From an uncultured Bacteroidales bacterium (lineage in GTDB: Bacteria; Bacteroidota; Bacteroidia; Bacteroidales; Muribaculaceae), in assembly GCA_902785925.1 (NCBI GenBank), contig CADAAI010000002.1, forward strand, positions 62,001 through 126,000: 64,000 nt of DNA, in the 5' to 3' direction. Position numbers and translations under genes: made by a program. Shown piece by piece: positions 1-8,659 of the stretch. Every line of letters begins with the position of its first letter. Position 1 is the first letter of the stretch. The notes below the pieces were generated by a model. It was given only the letters and a program-made list of their open reading frames with translations, ran no database searches and was not told the origin of the DNA.

Positions 1-478
1 TGCCAAGAGTTCCAACCTGAGTAATACCGAGAATACCCACTTTCACACCTTTTACATCAAATACCTTATAAGGTACGACATGAATATTCGTTTCGGGCGG
101 ACATAAAATGTTGGCTGCAAGGTATTGGAAATTAGACAAAGCAGTCATTTTGGCAAGTCCTTCAATCTTAGAGTCATACTCGTGGTTACCTAACGCAGAT
201 GCATCAAAACCAATGAGGTTCATAAGTTCAATCATAGGGTAAGATACAGGCTCATATAGGTCATTATATGGATTACCTGTGCGATTGTCGCCAGCTGAGA
301 GCACTAAAAGGGATGGATCAATGGCGCGAAGGCTGTCGACAATAGCAGCAAGTTGTGGCATTTTTTCAAGAGCCGAGTGCATGTCGTTGGTAGACAAGAT
401 TCTTACTGTCTCGGCGTGTGCTGCACCAAAAAGCGGGACAAATAATAAAGTCAGAATTGACAAATAATACTTTTTCAT
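1..478 (-). CDS. 5'-nucleotidase / metallophosphatase, N-terminal part (cut by window edge)
   Basis: The first 159 codons of a secreted metallophosphoesterase of the UshA/5'-nucleotidase family are present; the rest lies outside the window. The protein starts with a signal peptide of about 22 residues (MKKYYLSILTLL... ending AHA). Next come hallmark motifs: STNDMH (normally TNDxHG), an LVLSAGDNRTGNP block in place of the usual GD metal-binding segment, and ALGNHEYD, the conserved GNHE/D metal and catalytic motif. Such enzymes hydrolyse nucleotides or sugar nucleotides in the periplasm or at the cell surface. The ATG at 478 lies three bases after the stop of the small gene 482-712, so the two are very probably one transcript from the promoter at 728-759. 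Family assignment is firm; the substrate is not visible. Confidence 0.88.
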   Translation of the reverse strand, partial: MKKYYLSILTLLFVPLFGAAHAETVRILSTNDMHSALEKMPQLAAIVDSLRAIDPSLLVLSAGDNRTGNPYNDLYEPVSYPMIELMNLIGFDASALGNHEYDSKIEGLAKMTALSNFQYLAANILCPPETNIHVVPYKVFDVKGVKVGILGITQVGTLG

Positions 479-481
479 GTT

Positions 482-712
482 TTATAAGTTTACGATTTTA
501 ATAATTTGCTTATTACTCAAAGGGGCTTCATGGTCAAGAACATGTCCCCATCGGTCGGTAACTGAAAACGACTTAACCAAGTTAATATTCAAGCCATTAC
601 GTACAGCATATCGTAGCAAAACGTCACCGACAGTTGCACCATGAAATATCCTGATGCGACAATCATTCACTTTTATTATCATTAAATTTTGACAAAAAGG
701 TGTAACAATCAT
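482..712 (-). CDS. small conserved-looking protein, possible beta-grasp fold, upstream of 5'-nucleotidase
   Basis: A 76-residue protein without signal peptide or membrane segment. I chose the ATG at 712. A longer reading from a TTG at 730 would begin inside the -7 box of the promoter at 728-735 and so would not be on the mRNA. The pattern of a short beta strand (MIIKVND), a G-ATVGDVLL segment that could start a helix, and a closing strand (NKQIIKIVNL) resembles small ubiquitin-like beta-grasp proteins such as ThiS/MoaD. It has no C-terminal Gly-Gly, so it is unlikely to be a sulfur carrier. It sits three bases before the 5'-nucleotidase gene, which suggests a linked role. The fold assignment is inference only; the function is unknown. 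Confidence 0.6.
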   Translation of the reverse strand: MIVTPFCQNLMIIKVNDCRIRIFHGATVGDVLLRYAVRNGLNINLVKSFSVTDRWGHVLDHEAPLSNKQIIKIVNL

Positions 713-727
713 TTCATTTTTCACTCG

Positions 728-759
728 CAAATTTACAAAACATTCCTAAAACATTCAAA
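728..759 (-). promoter_or_regulatory. Bacteroidota-type promoter for the 482-712 / 5'-nucleotidase operon
   Basis: Read on the minus strand, TTTG (759-756), 20 bases, then TAAATTTG (735-728) is a full match to the Bacteroidota housekeeping consensus. Transcription should start near 723, about 10 bases before the ATG at 712. Confidence 0.7.
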
Positions 760-924
760 ATATACATTACTAATTTTTTAAGAGAACAGAGGAATAAGAG
801 AACGAGGGGATGAGGAAAAAATGCTTTATATCATTAAACTTTGATTTGTTTTTTCAGATAAATTGACAATATTTTCATTGTAGTAGATTAACTACTAAAC
901 AAAAACAAATAAAAAATAGAGATT

Positions 925-1143
925 TTGACAACGTTTAGAATCTTAGTTGCACTTTTTGTTTGTGCGCTTGTTGCACTAAGTATAGAAGTAACTGCACAAC
1001 AAGTCAGTAAATCAATTGCTCAGGGCATCGCCTCTAAATTTATGCAAGAGCATAGAATGGGGTCGGTCGACGCCTCTAAAACATTACAAGTTCCACGCAG
1101 TGCAATCAATGCGTCGCAAGATGAAGCTGCCTATTATGCATAA
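925..1143 (+). pseudogene. remnant of a C10 (streptopain-like) peptidase propeptide / Spi-type domain
   Basis: A 72-codon reading frame opens with a TTG and a convincing signal peptide (RILVALFVCALVALS, ending TAQ). It continues with a segment resembling the propeptide of C10 cysteine peptidases: QGIASKFMQEHRMG, then VPRSA and DEAAYYA, where functional proteins continue with a YYxFN motif and 'gfVivSaDd'. Here a TAA follows directly after AYYA and no later part of a C10 peptidase is found before the next gene. The simplest reading is a decayed gene fragment. A stand-alone small Spi-like inhibitor is an alternative, as known next to C10 proteases in Bacteroides fragilis and Streptococcus, but this frame is shorter than those. 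No clear promoter is visible. Confidence 0.5.
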
Positions 1144-1181
1144 TTGGACTGCCACTTACATTAAATGCAAAGTTGGTCATA

Positions 1182-1213
1182 CTCCCCCTTTATTCTCATG
1201 ATTAGAGGGGGAG
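1182..1213. terminator. GC-rich hairpin between converging units
   Basis: A perfect 8-bp stem (CTCCCCCT at 1182-1189 pairing with 1206-1213) and a 16-base loop lie between the remnant at 925-1143 and the end of the minus-strand TPR gene. Neither side has a strong T run, so it may be a weak or processing-type terminator. Confidence 0.45.
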
Positions 1214-1221
1214 CAATGGTG

Positions 1222-3534
1222 TTATGGCGCCATGCGCTTTAGAATGTTGTAGCTTGCAAGGACGCCCAACTCACCAGCCTTGCTCAGGTCGGCAGTTCCT
1301 TTGCTCTTATCACCTAGACGTAGATATATGAGTCCACGGTTAAAATAGGCCTCACCTAAGTCGGGTTTTAATTCAATTGCTTTAGAATAATTAATAAGAG
1401 CATTAGAAAAATCATCGATCGATGCCTGGACATGTGCTAAATTATAGTAGGCGTAAGTGTTGCGTGGGGAGAGCCGTATCACCATATTAATGTCGGCAAG
1501 CATAGAGTCGATTGACGTGCGGCGCATCTGCTCACTCAGCATCTTTTGTGCTTCGGCATTAACAGCAGTAGTACCATTTGTGGAATTGGCCTGCTCCATT
1601 TCGAGCTTGAGGCAACGAGCATTGAAACGCAGAAAATAAGCAAGTGAGAAATCGGGTACCATAGCAATGGCCTTGCCAGCGTCTTCAATTGCCGAATCAA
1701 CATTTCGTAACAACAACTTGTCGATTGCTCTTCCAAAGAAGTCGATAGCGCGAGGTTGCTCGGTAGCGATTATGCCATTGAAATAATCGACGCTCGCAAA
1801 TCTTAGCCCAGCCTCATAGGCAGAAAGGCTTGTAATATTATTGACTAGTGTGAGAGAACTAGGAAGGACATGCATCTCGTTGACCTGTGTCATCTCCTTG
1901 ATGAAATGAGTGCGACCATTTAGTTTGTTGTCATAGCTATAATAGGACAAAGAGAACAAATTCTCGGGCTGCACTTCTACATTTATGTCTTGAATGTATC
2001 CACGAGAACGGCTTCGATATCGACGGTGGCCCACTTTTTCATCATAGAAGCCATCACTCTCGATTGACACTTCGGGTGAGAAATCCTTATCGACATCAAC
2101 AACAAGTAACTCGCTGAATCGCTTCTTGACATCCTCGACAGACTCCTCAAGAGAACCTTGCTTGGCCTTGAGCTGCTCTATCTCATCACGTTGAGCTTGA
2201 GCTTCTTTCTCCATTTTGTCGACATGTTGCCTGAACCGTCGCTCATGAATAGCCTCGGAACGCTTGCTTTCATTGCGAAGTGGGTTGAAGTCACTGTAAT
2301 GTACACCTTTTTTCTTCATTACATTTACAGCTGTTGCAAGGTCGCTCTCATAACCTTTCTTGTCTCCAAGTTTCTGCTTCAGTTGAGCCCGAATCATATA
2401 CCCGCTCTCAAAGTTGGGGTACTTAGAAAGAATGCTATTGAAATCGCGTAAAGCTTGCTTGTACTGACCGGTGTCGATAAGAAGCATAGCACGCTGATAG
2501 AGGGCAACAAAATCGTTCTGGTCTTTTGCGAGCATGTCGTTCAAGCCCTTAATACCTTGTTGATACTGGCCAGTATTGATAAGAAGCATTGTGCGGTTGT
2601 AAAGCGCAGGATAGTTTTCGGGGTCGTGTTCAAGGACAAAATTGTAATCTTCGATTGCTTTATTGTTGGCACCAACTTCGGTGCGTAGCAAAGCCCGGTT
2701 ATATCGCGCAGTGATGTTGTCGGGGTCGAGAGCTATAGCATAGTCGAGGTCGGCCATCGTGCCACGGTAATCATTAATCTTATATCGCATTATAGAGCGA
2801 TTGATATAATAAGACACATTATTGGGCTCTAGTTTAATGACCTCGTCCATATCGGCAGCAGCACTCTTGGCATCATTGAGTGAAGAGAAATAGATTTCAC
2901 ATCTCATTAGATAGGCTTGAACATTGTTCTTGTTGAGCTCAATAGCGCGTGAAAGGTAACTGATAGAACCAATGGTGTCGTTCTGTTCGATATGCATTTG
3001 AGCCATAGCAAGATAGACCTTTTCGTTTGTACTATCCCGCTCAATTACCCATCGCAAGCAGCTGTCGGCTTCATTATAATGCTTCATCGCTAGATCACAG
3101 ATTGCCATGTTGAGCATTAGGTCCTTATCATCGGGCCACTCTTCTAAGCAACGCTTATAGTCTTCGATAGCTTCATCAAACTTGTGTGAATTGTGTCTAG
3201 CAACTGCCCTCAACCGGTAAGAATCTTTTATGAAAGGATTAATCTCGATGCTTTTAGAGATATCGGCATCGGCACCTGTCCAGTCGCCCAAAGAAATCTT
3301 AGCAACTGCACGGTAATAATATGGTTCGGCAAGATAAGGCTTCTGTGCAATGACTTGGTTGAAATACTGTATTGAAAGAATATAGTCTTCAAAGTACAAA
3401 GCATTTCGACCAATGTTCATCACTTGGTCGGTATTGATTTGCGCATGGACTTGCTGGCACTGAAAAGCAACAAATGCCAGGCAAGAGAAAAGAAATCTCA
3501 AGAGAGTGTTATAGGCCGACTTTCTCAAGAACAA
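1222..3534 (-). CDS. large secreted tetratricopeptide-repeat protein
   Basis: A 770-residue protein with an N-terminal signal peptide (LFSCLAFVAFQCQQVHAQ). Residues about 35-400 are nearly continuous 34-residue TPR units (repeated W-x-GA/D-x-DI, A--YNRA and P-NY-A patterns). A charged helical stretch follows around 425-475 (KMEKEAQAQRDEIEQLKAK) that looks like a coiled coil. After it comes a non-repeat region (residues about 475-590), and a second TPR block (about 590-765) closes the protein. TPR proteins are scaffolds for protein-protein contacts; this one should act in the periplasm or on the outer membrane. There is no ATG near the start: the frame opens with TTG at 3534, overlapping the META-domain gene by 26 bases, so translation is probably coupled to it. 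The exact start is uncertain (a second TTG lies two codons in). Confidence 0.85.
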   Translation of the reverse strand: MFLRKSAYNTLLRFLFSCLAFVAFQCQQVHAQINTDQVMNIGRNALYFEDYILSIQYFNQVIAQKPYLAEPYYYRAVAKISLGDWTGADADISKSIEINPFIKDSYRLRAVARHNSHKFDEAIEDYKRCLEEWPDDKDLMLNMAICDLAMKHYNEADSCLRWVIERDSTNEKVYLAMAQMHIEQNDTIGSISYLSRAIELNKNNVQAYLMRCEIYFSSLNDAKSAAADMDEVIKLEPNNVSYYINRSIMRYKINDYRGTMADLDYAIALDPDNITARYNRALLRTEVGANNKAIEDYNFVLEHDPENYPALYNRTMLLINTGQYQQGIKGLNDMLAKDQNDFVALYQRAMLLIDTGQYKQALRDFNSILSKYPNFESGYMIRAQLKQKLGDKKGYESDLATAVNVMKKKGVHYSDFNPLRNESKRSEAIHERRFRQHVDKMEKEAQAQRDEIEQLKAKQGSLEESVEDVKKRFSELLVVDVDKDFSPEVSIESDGFYDEKVGHRRYRSRSRGYIQDINVEVQPENLFSLSYYSYDNKLNGRTHFIKEMTQVNEMHVLPSSLTLVNNITSLSAYEAGLRFASVDYFNGIIATEQPRAIDFFGRAIDKLLLRNVDSAIEDAGKAIAMVPDFSLAYFLRFNARCLKLEMEQANSTNGTTAVNAEAQKMLSEQMRRTSIDSMLADINMVIRLSPRNTYAYYNLAHVQASIDDFSNALINYSKAIELKPDLGEAYFNRGLIYLRLGDKSKGTADLSKAGELGVLASYNILKRMAP

Positions 3535-4390
3535 CTAGGGTTTTGTCGACAGGCTTTCCTCTCTGGTCAATCTCCTTGGTGTAAAGCTCCACTTCATAGT
3601 CGTTAAGACGTCGGCAATACTGAGTTTCCTCAAGAGAAATCAGAAGCCTTGTCTCAATATCGATGTGTGGCCACTGGTTATGGGTCGACTTGAGATCTTC
3701 ATACTCAATTCCAAACTCCAACATTGGATCGATATAGATAGCACCGTTGATAATGTTGCTTCCGCTCACAATGTTAACGGTCTTGGTGTCAATGTCATTG
3801 ACGAGATTAATTTGACAGAATCGCACATCGCTACCATTAACACGACGCACAAGCCACTGCCCATTCATGAAGTCTAGATTCTGACGGCGCAATTTCATTA
3901 CCACGTTGCGATTCTTTTTCATCTCCATGTACTCGACTTCACCTTTCTGGCTAAGAGAGATAGAGGTAACATCTTGCAAGCTGTTGACCATTTTGCGCTC
4001 AACATGCATATAATATCCGCCATCAAGCTTTGAGAGATTCAATGCATCAACACGGAATTTGTTGCCATCGAGTGTATAGTTTGCATTAAGATTGTTGGAG
4101 CCGGTGCTTCCATAAAGTTGCCCAGCATCAACATCAAAATAAAGATAAGCTCGCGAGCCCTTAGGCAGGCTGACTTCCTCGCCATTGATTTCCACTACGT
4201 TCCACTCTCCATCGATTTGCACCTTGGGGTTGGAAATAGGATAATCAACCTCTTCAATCACAGGTTCAAAAATCACCTGTGTGTTTTGTGGTTTATTCTT
4301 ATCTTTATCTTTCTTCTTGCGCGCCATTGCCATATCGGGACAAGCGATGACAGCAAGGAGCAAGGTGAATATTGTCAATTTTTTAAACAT
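3509..4390 (-). CDS. secreted META-domain (HslJ-like) protein
   Basis: A 293-residue protein from the ATG at 4390, chosen because it gives a standard signal peptide (MFKKLTIFTLLLAVIACP, ending AMA); the frame stays open upstream but has no better start. After a basic KKKDKDKNK linker, residues about 50-160 match the META domain: a strand with GEWNVVEINGEEV, then LYGSTGSNNLNANY (the 'G-GCN' region of HslJ, here with N for C), and a late MKLRR strand. A second, looser copy of the same type follows (NGQWLVRRVNGSDV, then SGSNIINGAI). META domains occur in envelope proteins of stress and motility operons. The gene overlaps the downstream TPR gene, suggesting that the two work together at the envelope. 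Confidence 0.75.
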   Translation of the reverse strand: MFKKLTIFTLLLAVIACPDMAMARKKKDKDKNKPQNTQVIFEPVIEEVDYPISNPKVQIDGEWNVVEINGEEVSLPKGSRAYLYFDVDAGQLYGSTGSNNLNANYTLDGNKFRVDALNLSKLDGGYYMHVERKMVNSLQDVTSISLSQKGEVEYMEMKKNRNVVMKLRRQNLDFMNGQWLVRRVNGSDVRFCQINLVNDIDTKTVNIVSGSNIINGAIYIDPMLEFGIEYEDLKSTHNQWPHIDIETRLLISLEETQYCRRLNDYEVELYTKEIDQRGKPVDKTLVVLEKVGL

Positions 4391-4481
4391 AAGATGCGTT
4401 ATCTTTTTGATTATTAATTGGCAAAATTCGTTATTTTTCATAATATGTGCAAATTTGCGCTTTACTTTTATCATTTTTTTA

Positions 4482-4489
4482 TACCTTTG
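4482..4489 (+). promoter_or_regulatory. -7 box (TACCTTTG) before galM
   Basis: A perfect TAnnTTTG element lies 58 bases before the galM ATG. The nearest TTTG (4454-4457) is 24 bases upstream, longer than the usual 19-21, so the -33 element is doubtful. Confidence 0.55.
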
Positions 4490-4546
4490 CATGTTATACA
4501 CAAGAACTATTAAGATAATTTTATTAACAATCAAAGCAATATTAGC

Positions 4547-5614
4547 ATGACAAAATTAACTAAATCAGGGCTCAATCCTGACAATTTTATCACCACCATA
4601 GAAGGAAAACCAGTGGCATTGTATGTGCTCACAAATGACAACGGTGTGGAAGCTTGCATAACCAATTATGGCGGACGTATTGTAAGCCTTATGGTACCTG
4701 ATCGCGAAGGCAAACTAACTGATGTTGAACTGGGACATGATAGCATAGCGAATTACCTGGCAGACGATGGAAACTTTGGTGCCCTGATTGGACGCTACGG
4801 TAACCGTATTGGATTTGGTAAGTTCACAATCGATGGCGTGGAATACACTCTTCCCATCAATAACAATGGCCACTGCCTACATGGTGGATTAATTGGATAT
4901 GACAAGAAAGTGTGGGATGCCAAGCAAGATGGAAACAGGCTTGAGCTTACCCTTGTTGACCCCGACGGCACTGAAGGTTTTCCTGGCACTCTCAATGTAA
5001 AAGTTGTGTATACACTTACTGAAGACAATGCCATAGATATTGAGTATAGCGCGACAACAGACAAGCCAACTATCGTGAACCTTACGAACCATTCATACTT
5101 CAATTTGAATGGTGACCTGGCATCAAGTATCCACAACCATGTGCTCATGGTAGATGCCGACCGAATTACACCAGCCGACGAGACATTAATCACCGACGGT
5201 TCATTCATGGATGTAGATGGAACTCCCTTTGATTTCCGCATTCCCAAGCCTATCGGTCAGGACATCAATGCCGATGACGAGCAGCTCAAGAATGGTAATG
5301 GATATGACCACAGCTTTGCGCTTAATCATCCCGGTGACATAAGTACTGTGGCGCTGAGAGTGATGTCGCCAGTAACAGGCATTGTAATGGAAGTCTTCAC
5401 AACAGAACCAGCAGCTCAGATGTATACTGGCAACTTCCTAGACGAGAACCTGAAAGGAAAGTTTGGTGTTGGTTATCCTGCTCGCTCAGCAGTAGCATTT
5501 GAGACACAGCATTACCCTAACACTCCAAACTGTCCTGAATATCCATCATGTGAGTTGCGCCCTGGCGAGACATATTTTACTCGCACAATATACCGCTTCG
5601 GCACTGACTCATAG
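4547..5614 (+). CDS. galM: aldose 1-epimerase (galactose mutarotase)
   Basis: A 355-residue cytoplasmic protein that interconverts the alpha and beta anomers of galactose and related aldoses, feeding the Leloir pathway. Family motifs are clear: the NYGGRIVSLMVPDREG opening, IGRYGNRIG, the catalytic-site LTNHSYFNL (H of NHSYFN) and the FETQHYPNTPN block that holds the catalytic Glu. The length is normal for the family and no signal peptide is seen. The ATG at 4547 has a promoter box upstream and a perfect terminator downstream, so the gene is probably monocistronic. No galactokinase or sugar transporter is adjacent, unlike the galM-transporter-galK clusters found in some Bacteroides. Confidence 0.95.
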   Translation: MTKLTKSGLNPDNFITTIEGKPVALYVLTNDNGVEACITNYGGRIVSLMVPDREGKLTDVELGHDSIANYLADDGNFGALIGRYGNRIGFGKFTIDGVEYTLPINNNGHCLHGGLIGYDKKVWDAKQDGNRLELTLVDPDGTEGFPGTLNVKVVYTLTEDNAIDIEYSATTDKPTIVNLTNHSYFNLNGDLASSIHNHVLMVDADRITPADETLITDGSFMDVDGTPFDFRIPKPIGQDINADDEQLKNGNGYDHSFALNHPGDISTVALRVMSPVTGIVMEVFTTEPAAQMYTGNFLDENLKGKFGVGYPARSAVAFETQHYPNTPNCPEYPSCELRPGETYFTRTIYRFGTDS

Positions 5615-5641
5615 GTGATTTAGAATCATTCTCACAAATAA

Positions 5642-5680
5642 AAGAGCCTTGCGAGATAATAACCGCAAGGCTCTTGTTTT
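5642..5680. terminator. bidirectional rho-independent terminator
   Basis: A perfect 12-bp stem (5642-5653 with 5664-5675), a 10-base loop and T-rich tracts on both strands lie between the converging galM and 5703-6263 genes. Confidence 0.88.
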
Positions 5681-5702
5681 ATGAACATATCAACAATTTT
5701 GT

Positions 5703-6263
5703 CTAAAGATCTTCGCCATTTTCTTCGTTGAACTCATCATTGAGTTCGGCAAGTTCTTCCTCGTTGAACTCGTCTTCTCCGAAGAATTGCTCATCGAGCT
5801 CTTCGATTGAGGGTTCCTCAATTTTCACAGGTTTAGTGTCGACGATAAATTCAGAAGTCATCACCTCTTGAGGAGCTTTGCCTTCCTTGCGTTGACACAA
5901 AGGGTCATGAAGGTTCTTGCCTGGAACAGTCTCTTTGAGAATCATATAGAAATAACGCTCGGTCATGTAGTCGAAAACAAATTTCAACTTTTGGCCCTCA
6001 TCGTCGAGGAGCTCGTCGAGCGGTGTGTCTTCCATAATCCAGATATCCTCATCGCTGTCGGTATCCATATCGAGATAAGTAACCTCTTTGTCCTTTTCCC
6101 AATCCTCATCACAAATTACAAAAGAGTCCATCTGATTCTTGTCATAACCTGCTGCATCGAGGATAGTGTTACGTAACCTCAAAAATGTGTCGGAGCTGTC
6201 GATAGCAATCTCTAATTTGAAATTCTCGGCCTCTTCTGAACCTATCAGGAACTTGTAAATCAT
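5703..6263 (-). CDS. pRiA4b ORF-3-like acidic protein
   Basis: A 186-residue cytoplasmic protein. Its first 125 residues match the plasmid pRiA4b ORF-3 family, often labelled 'IS1096 passenger TnpR family': MIYKFLIGSEEAENF, then LDAAGYDKNQMDSF, then LKFVFDYMTERYFYMI (usually 'Y.YDFGD.W...I'). The tail (about 140-186) is extremely acidic, dominated by Glu and Asp (DEQFFGEDEFNEEELAEL). Chromosomal copies of this family are common in Bacteroidota and are not linked to transposition; no transposase or inverted repeat is nearby. The molecular function is unknown. Confidence 0.75.
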   Translation of the reverse strand: MIYKFLIGSEEAENFKLEIAIDSSDTFLRLRNTILDAAGYDKNQMDSFVICDEDWEKDKEVTYLDMDTDSDEDIWIMEDTPLDELLDDEGQKLKFVFDYMTERYFYMILKETVPGKNLHDPLCQRKEGKAPQEVMTSEFIVDTKPVKIEEPSIEELDEQFFGEDEFNEEELAELNDEFNEENGEDL

Positions 6264-6426
6264 ATTGTATTCAGTTTTTGAAATTGGTTTTCGCTTGCGA
6301 AATTAGTAAAAAAATGAATTACGCAAGCAATAATAGTACTTTTTTTTCTCGACAAGCAAAAAAAACAGCTTTTCCAAATATTTTGGCAGAAAAAAACGTG
6401 AGTAAAGTTATCATTTATGCAGATTT

Positions 6427-6975
6427 TTAATTGCATGGGACCTCTTCAAGAGCTCCTGTGACTGAATCGATGATAAACCCTCGCACAGTCACATCGCTTG
6501 GAAGCAATGGATGGTTAGAGATTGTGGCAACAGTGTTGACAACCGACTGATGAGTATCGTGGAATCCCTCGAGCCATCCATCAAGGTCAATGCCACAGTG
6601 CTTGATAGTCAAGAGGGTAGATTGGCTGACTCCACGCTCAAGCATGTGTTGCTCAAACTCACTAAATGACATGTGACAAGCTCCACATGTAGTGTGCGCT
6701 ACAACCATTATCTCCTCTACACCAAGCTCATAGACAGCCACTAGCAGTGAACGCATGGCACTATCATAGGGCGAAAGGATAATACCACCTGCATTCTTTA
6801 TAATCTTGGCATCACCATTCTTTAGCCCAAGTGCTGCAGGCAGCAACTCGATGAGACGAGTGTCCATACAGCTAAGCACCGCTAATTTCTTGTTAGGATA
6901 CTTGTCGGCAACATATTCCTTGTAGTCGCCACGCTTAACAAATTCTCGGTTGAATTGTAAGATATCGTCAATCAT
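6427..6975 (-). CDS. beta-class carbonic anhydrase
   Basis: A 182-residue zinc enzyme for reversible hydration of CO2 to bicarbonate. The beta-class zinc and catalytic residues are all present: C36-x-D38-x-R40 (LSCMDTRL) and H94-x-x-C97 (VVAHTTCGAC), with the NAGG motif at 61-64 between them. The short length and lack of a signal peptide fit the small cytoplasmic 'carbonic anhydrase-like' clade of anaerobes. It is the last gene of a four-gene operon, 10 bases after the EamA transporter. Bicarbonate supply would suit a CO2-dependent anaerobe, but the link to its operon partners is not obvious. Confidence 0.93.
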   Translation of the reverse strand: MIDDILQFNREFVKRGDYKEYVADKYPNKKLAVLSCMDTRLIELLPAALGLKNGDAKIIKNAGGIILSPYDSAMRSLLVAVYELGVEEIMVVAHTTCGACHMSFSEFEQHMLERGVSQSTLLTIKHCGIDLDGWLEGFHDTHQSVVNTVATISNHPLLPSDVTVRGFIIDSVTGALEEVPCN

Positions 6976-6985
6976 GATTATTTAG

Positions 6986-7891
6986 TTATTTATGGTTCCT
7001 TGAAGTTTTTTCTACCATTATGACTCCCAGAAGTACTAATGTACATCCTACTATAGCTACAATGCCCACACGCTCATGAAGAACTATTACACCTATTATA
7101 ATTGATATAACTGGGTCGAGATAAAGATAATTGCTTGACCTAATTGCTCCAATCTTCTTAATAACAAAGTTCCAAATTAAGAATGCCGCCATAGAACAAA
7201 TTAGAGCTAGGAACAGCATGTTGGCAAGTACATCGCTTCGTAGAAGCGTGGAAAGTGATGACATGGGTTCGGAGAACATTACAGGCAAAGCACATATTGT
7301 GCCGTAGATCATGACTTTGCGGGTAATGGCCAATGTGCTGTGGCGTCCTTGAACACGTTTTAAAATTATGCAGTAGACAGCCCATGACAATGCAGCTAAA
7401 AATGCCAAAACATTGCCAAGGAGTCCGTCGCCCCAAACCAGTCCGTCGCGTAAAGTCACAACTGCTACGCCTGTAAAGGCAACCATCGAACTCAACAAAA
7501 TCTTCAATGAAAAATGTTCATCTTTAAGGAATAATGCTGCTAAGATGGTTGTTAGAAGAGGATTAATAGCAATTACTATCACCACGTCGCTCAACAAAGT
7601 CAATTTGAGCGCAATGTTTTGAAGCACAAAATACATGGCTCCTCCTGTTAGACCGCATAGGAAAGCAAGCAACTCGTCACGCCATCCCCAAAAGTCAATC
7701 TTAAACTTAGAAAATATGAGCAATCCAATGTAGGCAATCGCCGAGCGATAAACAAAAATTTCGGTTGGAGTGATGCCAGCATCAAGCAACAACCTCGTGC
7801 ATGGGAAGGAAGCTCCCCAAGCCACAATCACCAAAATGGCGATAACATGAAACCACCAACTATTTTTCTCTTCACTCATAGGCTCATCCAT
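6986..7891 (-). CDS. EamA / DMT-superfamily transporter
   Basis: A 301-residue inner-membrane protein with about ten hydrophobic helices in two EamA halves. The first half has WGASFPCTRLLLDAG near the N-terminus, and the second begins near LGNVLAFLAALSWAVYC, the classic 'A..wA......r' pattern. Members export metabolites or amino acids; the substrate cannot be read from the sequence. The start overlaps the end of the AlkD-like gene by 16 bases and the stop is 10 bases before the carbonic anhydrase gene. Confidence 0.88.
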   Translation of the reverse strand: MDEPMSEEKNSWWFHVIAILVIVAWGASFPCTRLLLDAGITPTEIFVYRSAIAYIGLLIFSKFKIDFWGWRDELLAFLCGLTGGAMYFVLQNIALKLTLLSDVVIVIAINPLLTTILAALFLKDEHFSLKILLSSMVAFTGVAVVTLRDGLVWGDGLLGNVLAFLAALSWAVYCIILKRVQGRHSTLAITRKVMIYGTICALPVMFSEPMSSLSTLLRSDVLANMLFLALICSMAAFLIWNFVIKKIGAIRSSNYLYLDPVISIIIGVIVLHERVGIVAIVGCTLVLLGVIMVEKTSRNHK

Positions 7892-8652
7892 TGTTTTCTT
7901 TCTTCATCACTCATGTGTTCGATGGCATAACGCAACATCGTGCGAGGCATCACATTGGCATGTAGTTGCAAGAAGCTACGGAGCAAATCGATGCTCACAC
8001 GTTTGCCCATCTCACGAAGCAGCCACCCTACTGCCTTGTGCATTAAATCGTGCGAGTGATGTAAGTGCCACTCGGCATATCGCAGTGTGAAACTAGCATT
8101 GCCATTCTTTAGAGGTTCCATAGTGCATACAATCGACATGCGTTGCTCCCACAGGTTATCGCTCGAAGCAAGGGTGTCGAGAGCTGATATCTTTTCAATG
8201 TCACTGTAATTAGACGGCATCAAGAGCCAACGTCCAACAATCTTATACACTGAAAGATCGACAAGGTCCCAATTGTTGGCGCTAGAAGCATGCCCAATGT
8301 AGAAGTCAACAATCCTGTCACGCTTAGCAATGGCATCAGGATCGTTAGTCAACCGCTTAGAGCACAGCGTGTCGAATTGTGCCACGAGCACAAGTAAGCC
8401 ACATAATCGCACCTCATGCCATTGTGAAGCAAGCAGTTTATCCACTTCAGCTAATGTCAAAGATTTACAATGCTTTACCACTTGTCGAGTGTCGGGAACC
8501 TTTATTCCTAAGAATTTGTCGCCCTCACCATAATCGCCTGCACCTGTCTTGAAAAAACGCATCAAGTGAAGCGCCTGTGCCTCATCGGCAAGTGATTGCA
8601 TATAGCCAATGACTTGCTCGGCAGTTTTCAATTCTTTATTGTTTTTAGCCAC
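7876..8652 (-). CDS. AlkD-like DNA alkylation repair protein
   Basis: A 258-residue all-helical HEAT-like repeat protein of the AlkD DNA glycosylase family, which removes bulky or charged alkylated purines. Recognisable segments are GDKFLGIKVPDTRQVVK near the N-terminus (family 'yfGi..p..r...k'), SANNWDLVDLS (the conserved 'i.nWd..D' block bearing an active-site Asp), and AVGWLLREMGKR (family 'aigWaLre.gk'). It is the second gene of the operon, seven bases after the flavin oxidoreductase gene. Cytoplasmic, with no signal peptide. Confidence 0.9.
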   Translation of the reverse strand: MAKNNKELKTAEQVIGYMQSLADEAQALHLMRFFKTGAGDYGEGDKFLGIKVPDTRQVVKHCKSLTLAEVDKLLASQWHEVRLCGLLVLVAQFDTLCSKRLTNDPDAIAKRDRIVDFYIGHASSANNWDLVDLSVYKIVGRWLLMPSNYSDIEKISALDTLASSDNLWEQRMSIVCTMEPLKNGNASFTLRYAEWHLHHSHDLMHKAVGWLLREMGKRVSIDLLRSFLQLHANVMPRTMLRYAIEHMSDEERKQWMSL

Positions 8653-8659
8653 TGAGATA

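Noticed and set aside
5703..6263. Possible mobile-element gene, since the family is called 'IS1096 passenger / pRiA4b ORF-3'
   Set aside because: No transposase, inverted repeats or target duplication are nearby, and chromosomal copies are common in this phylum.
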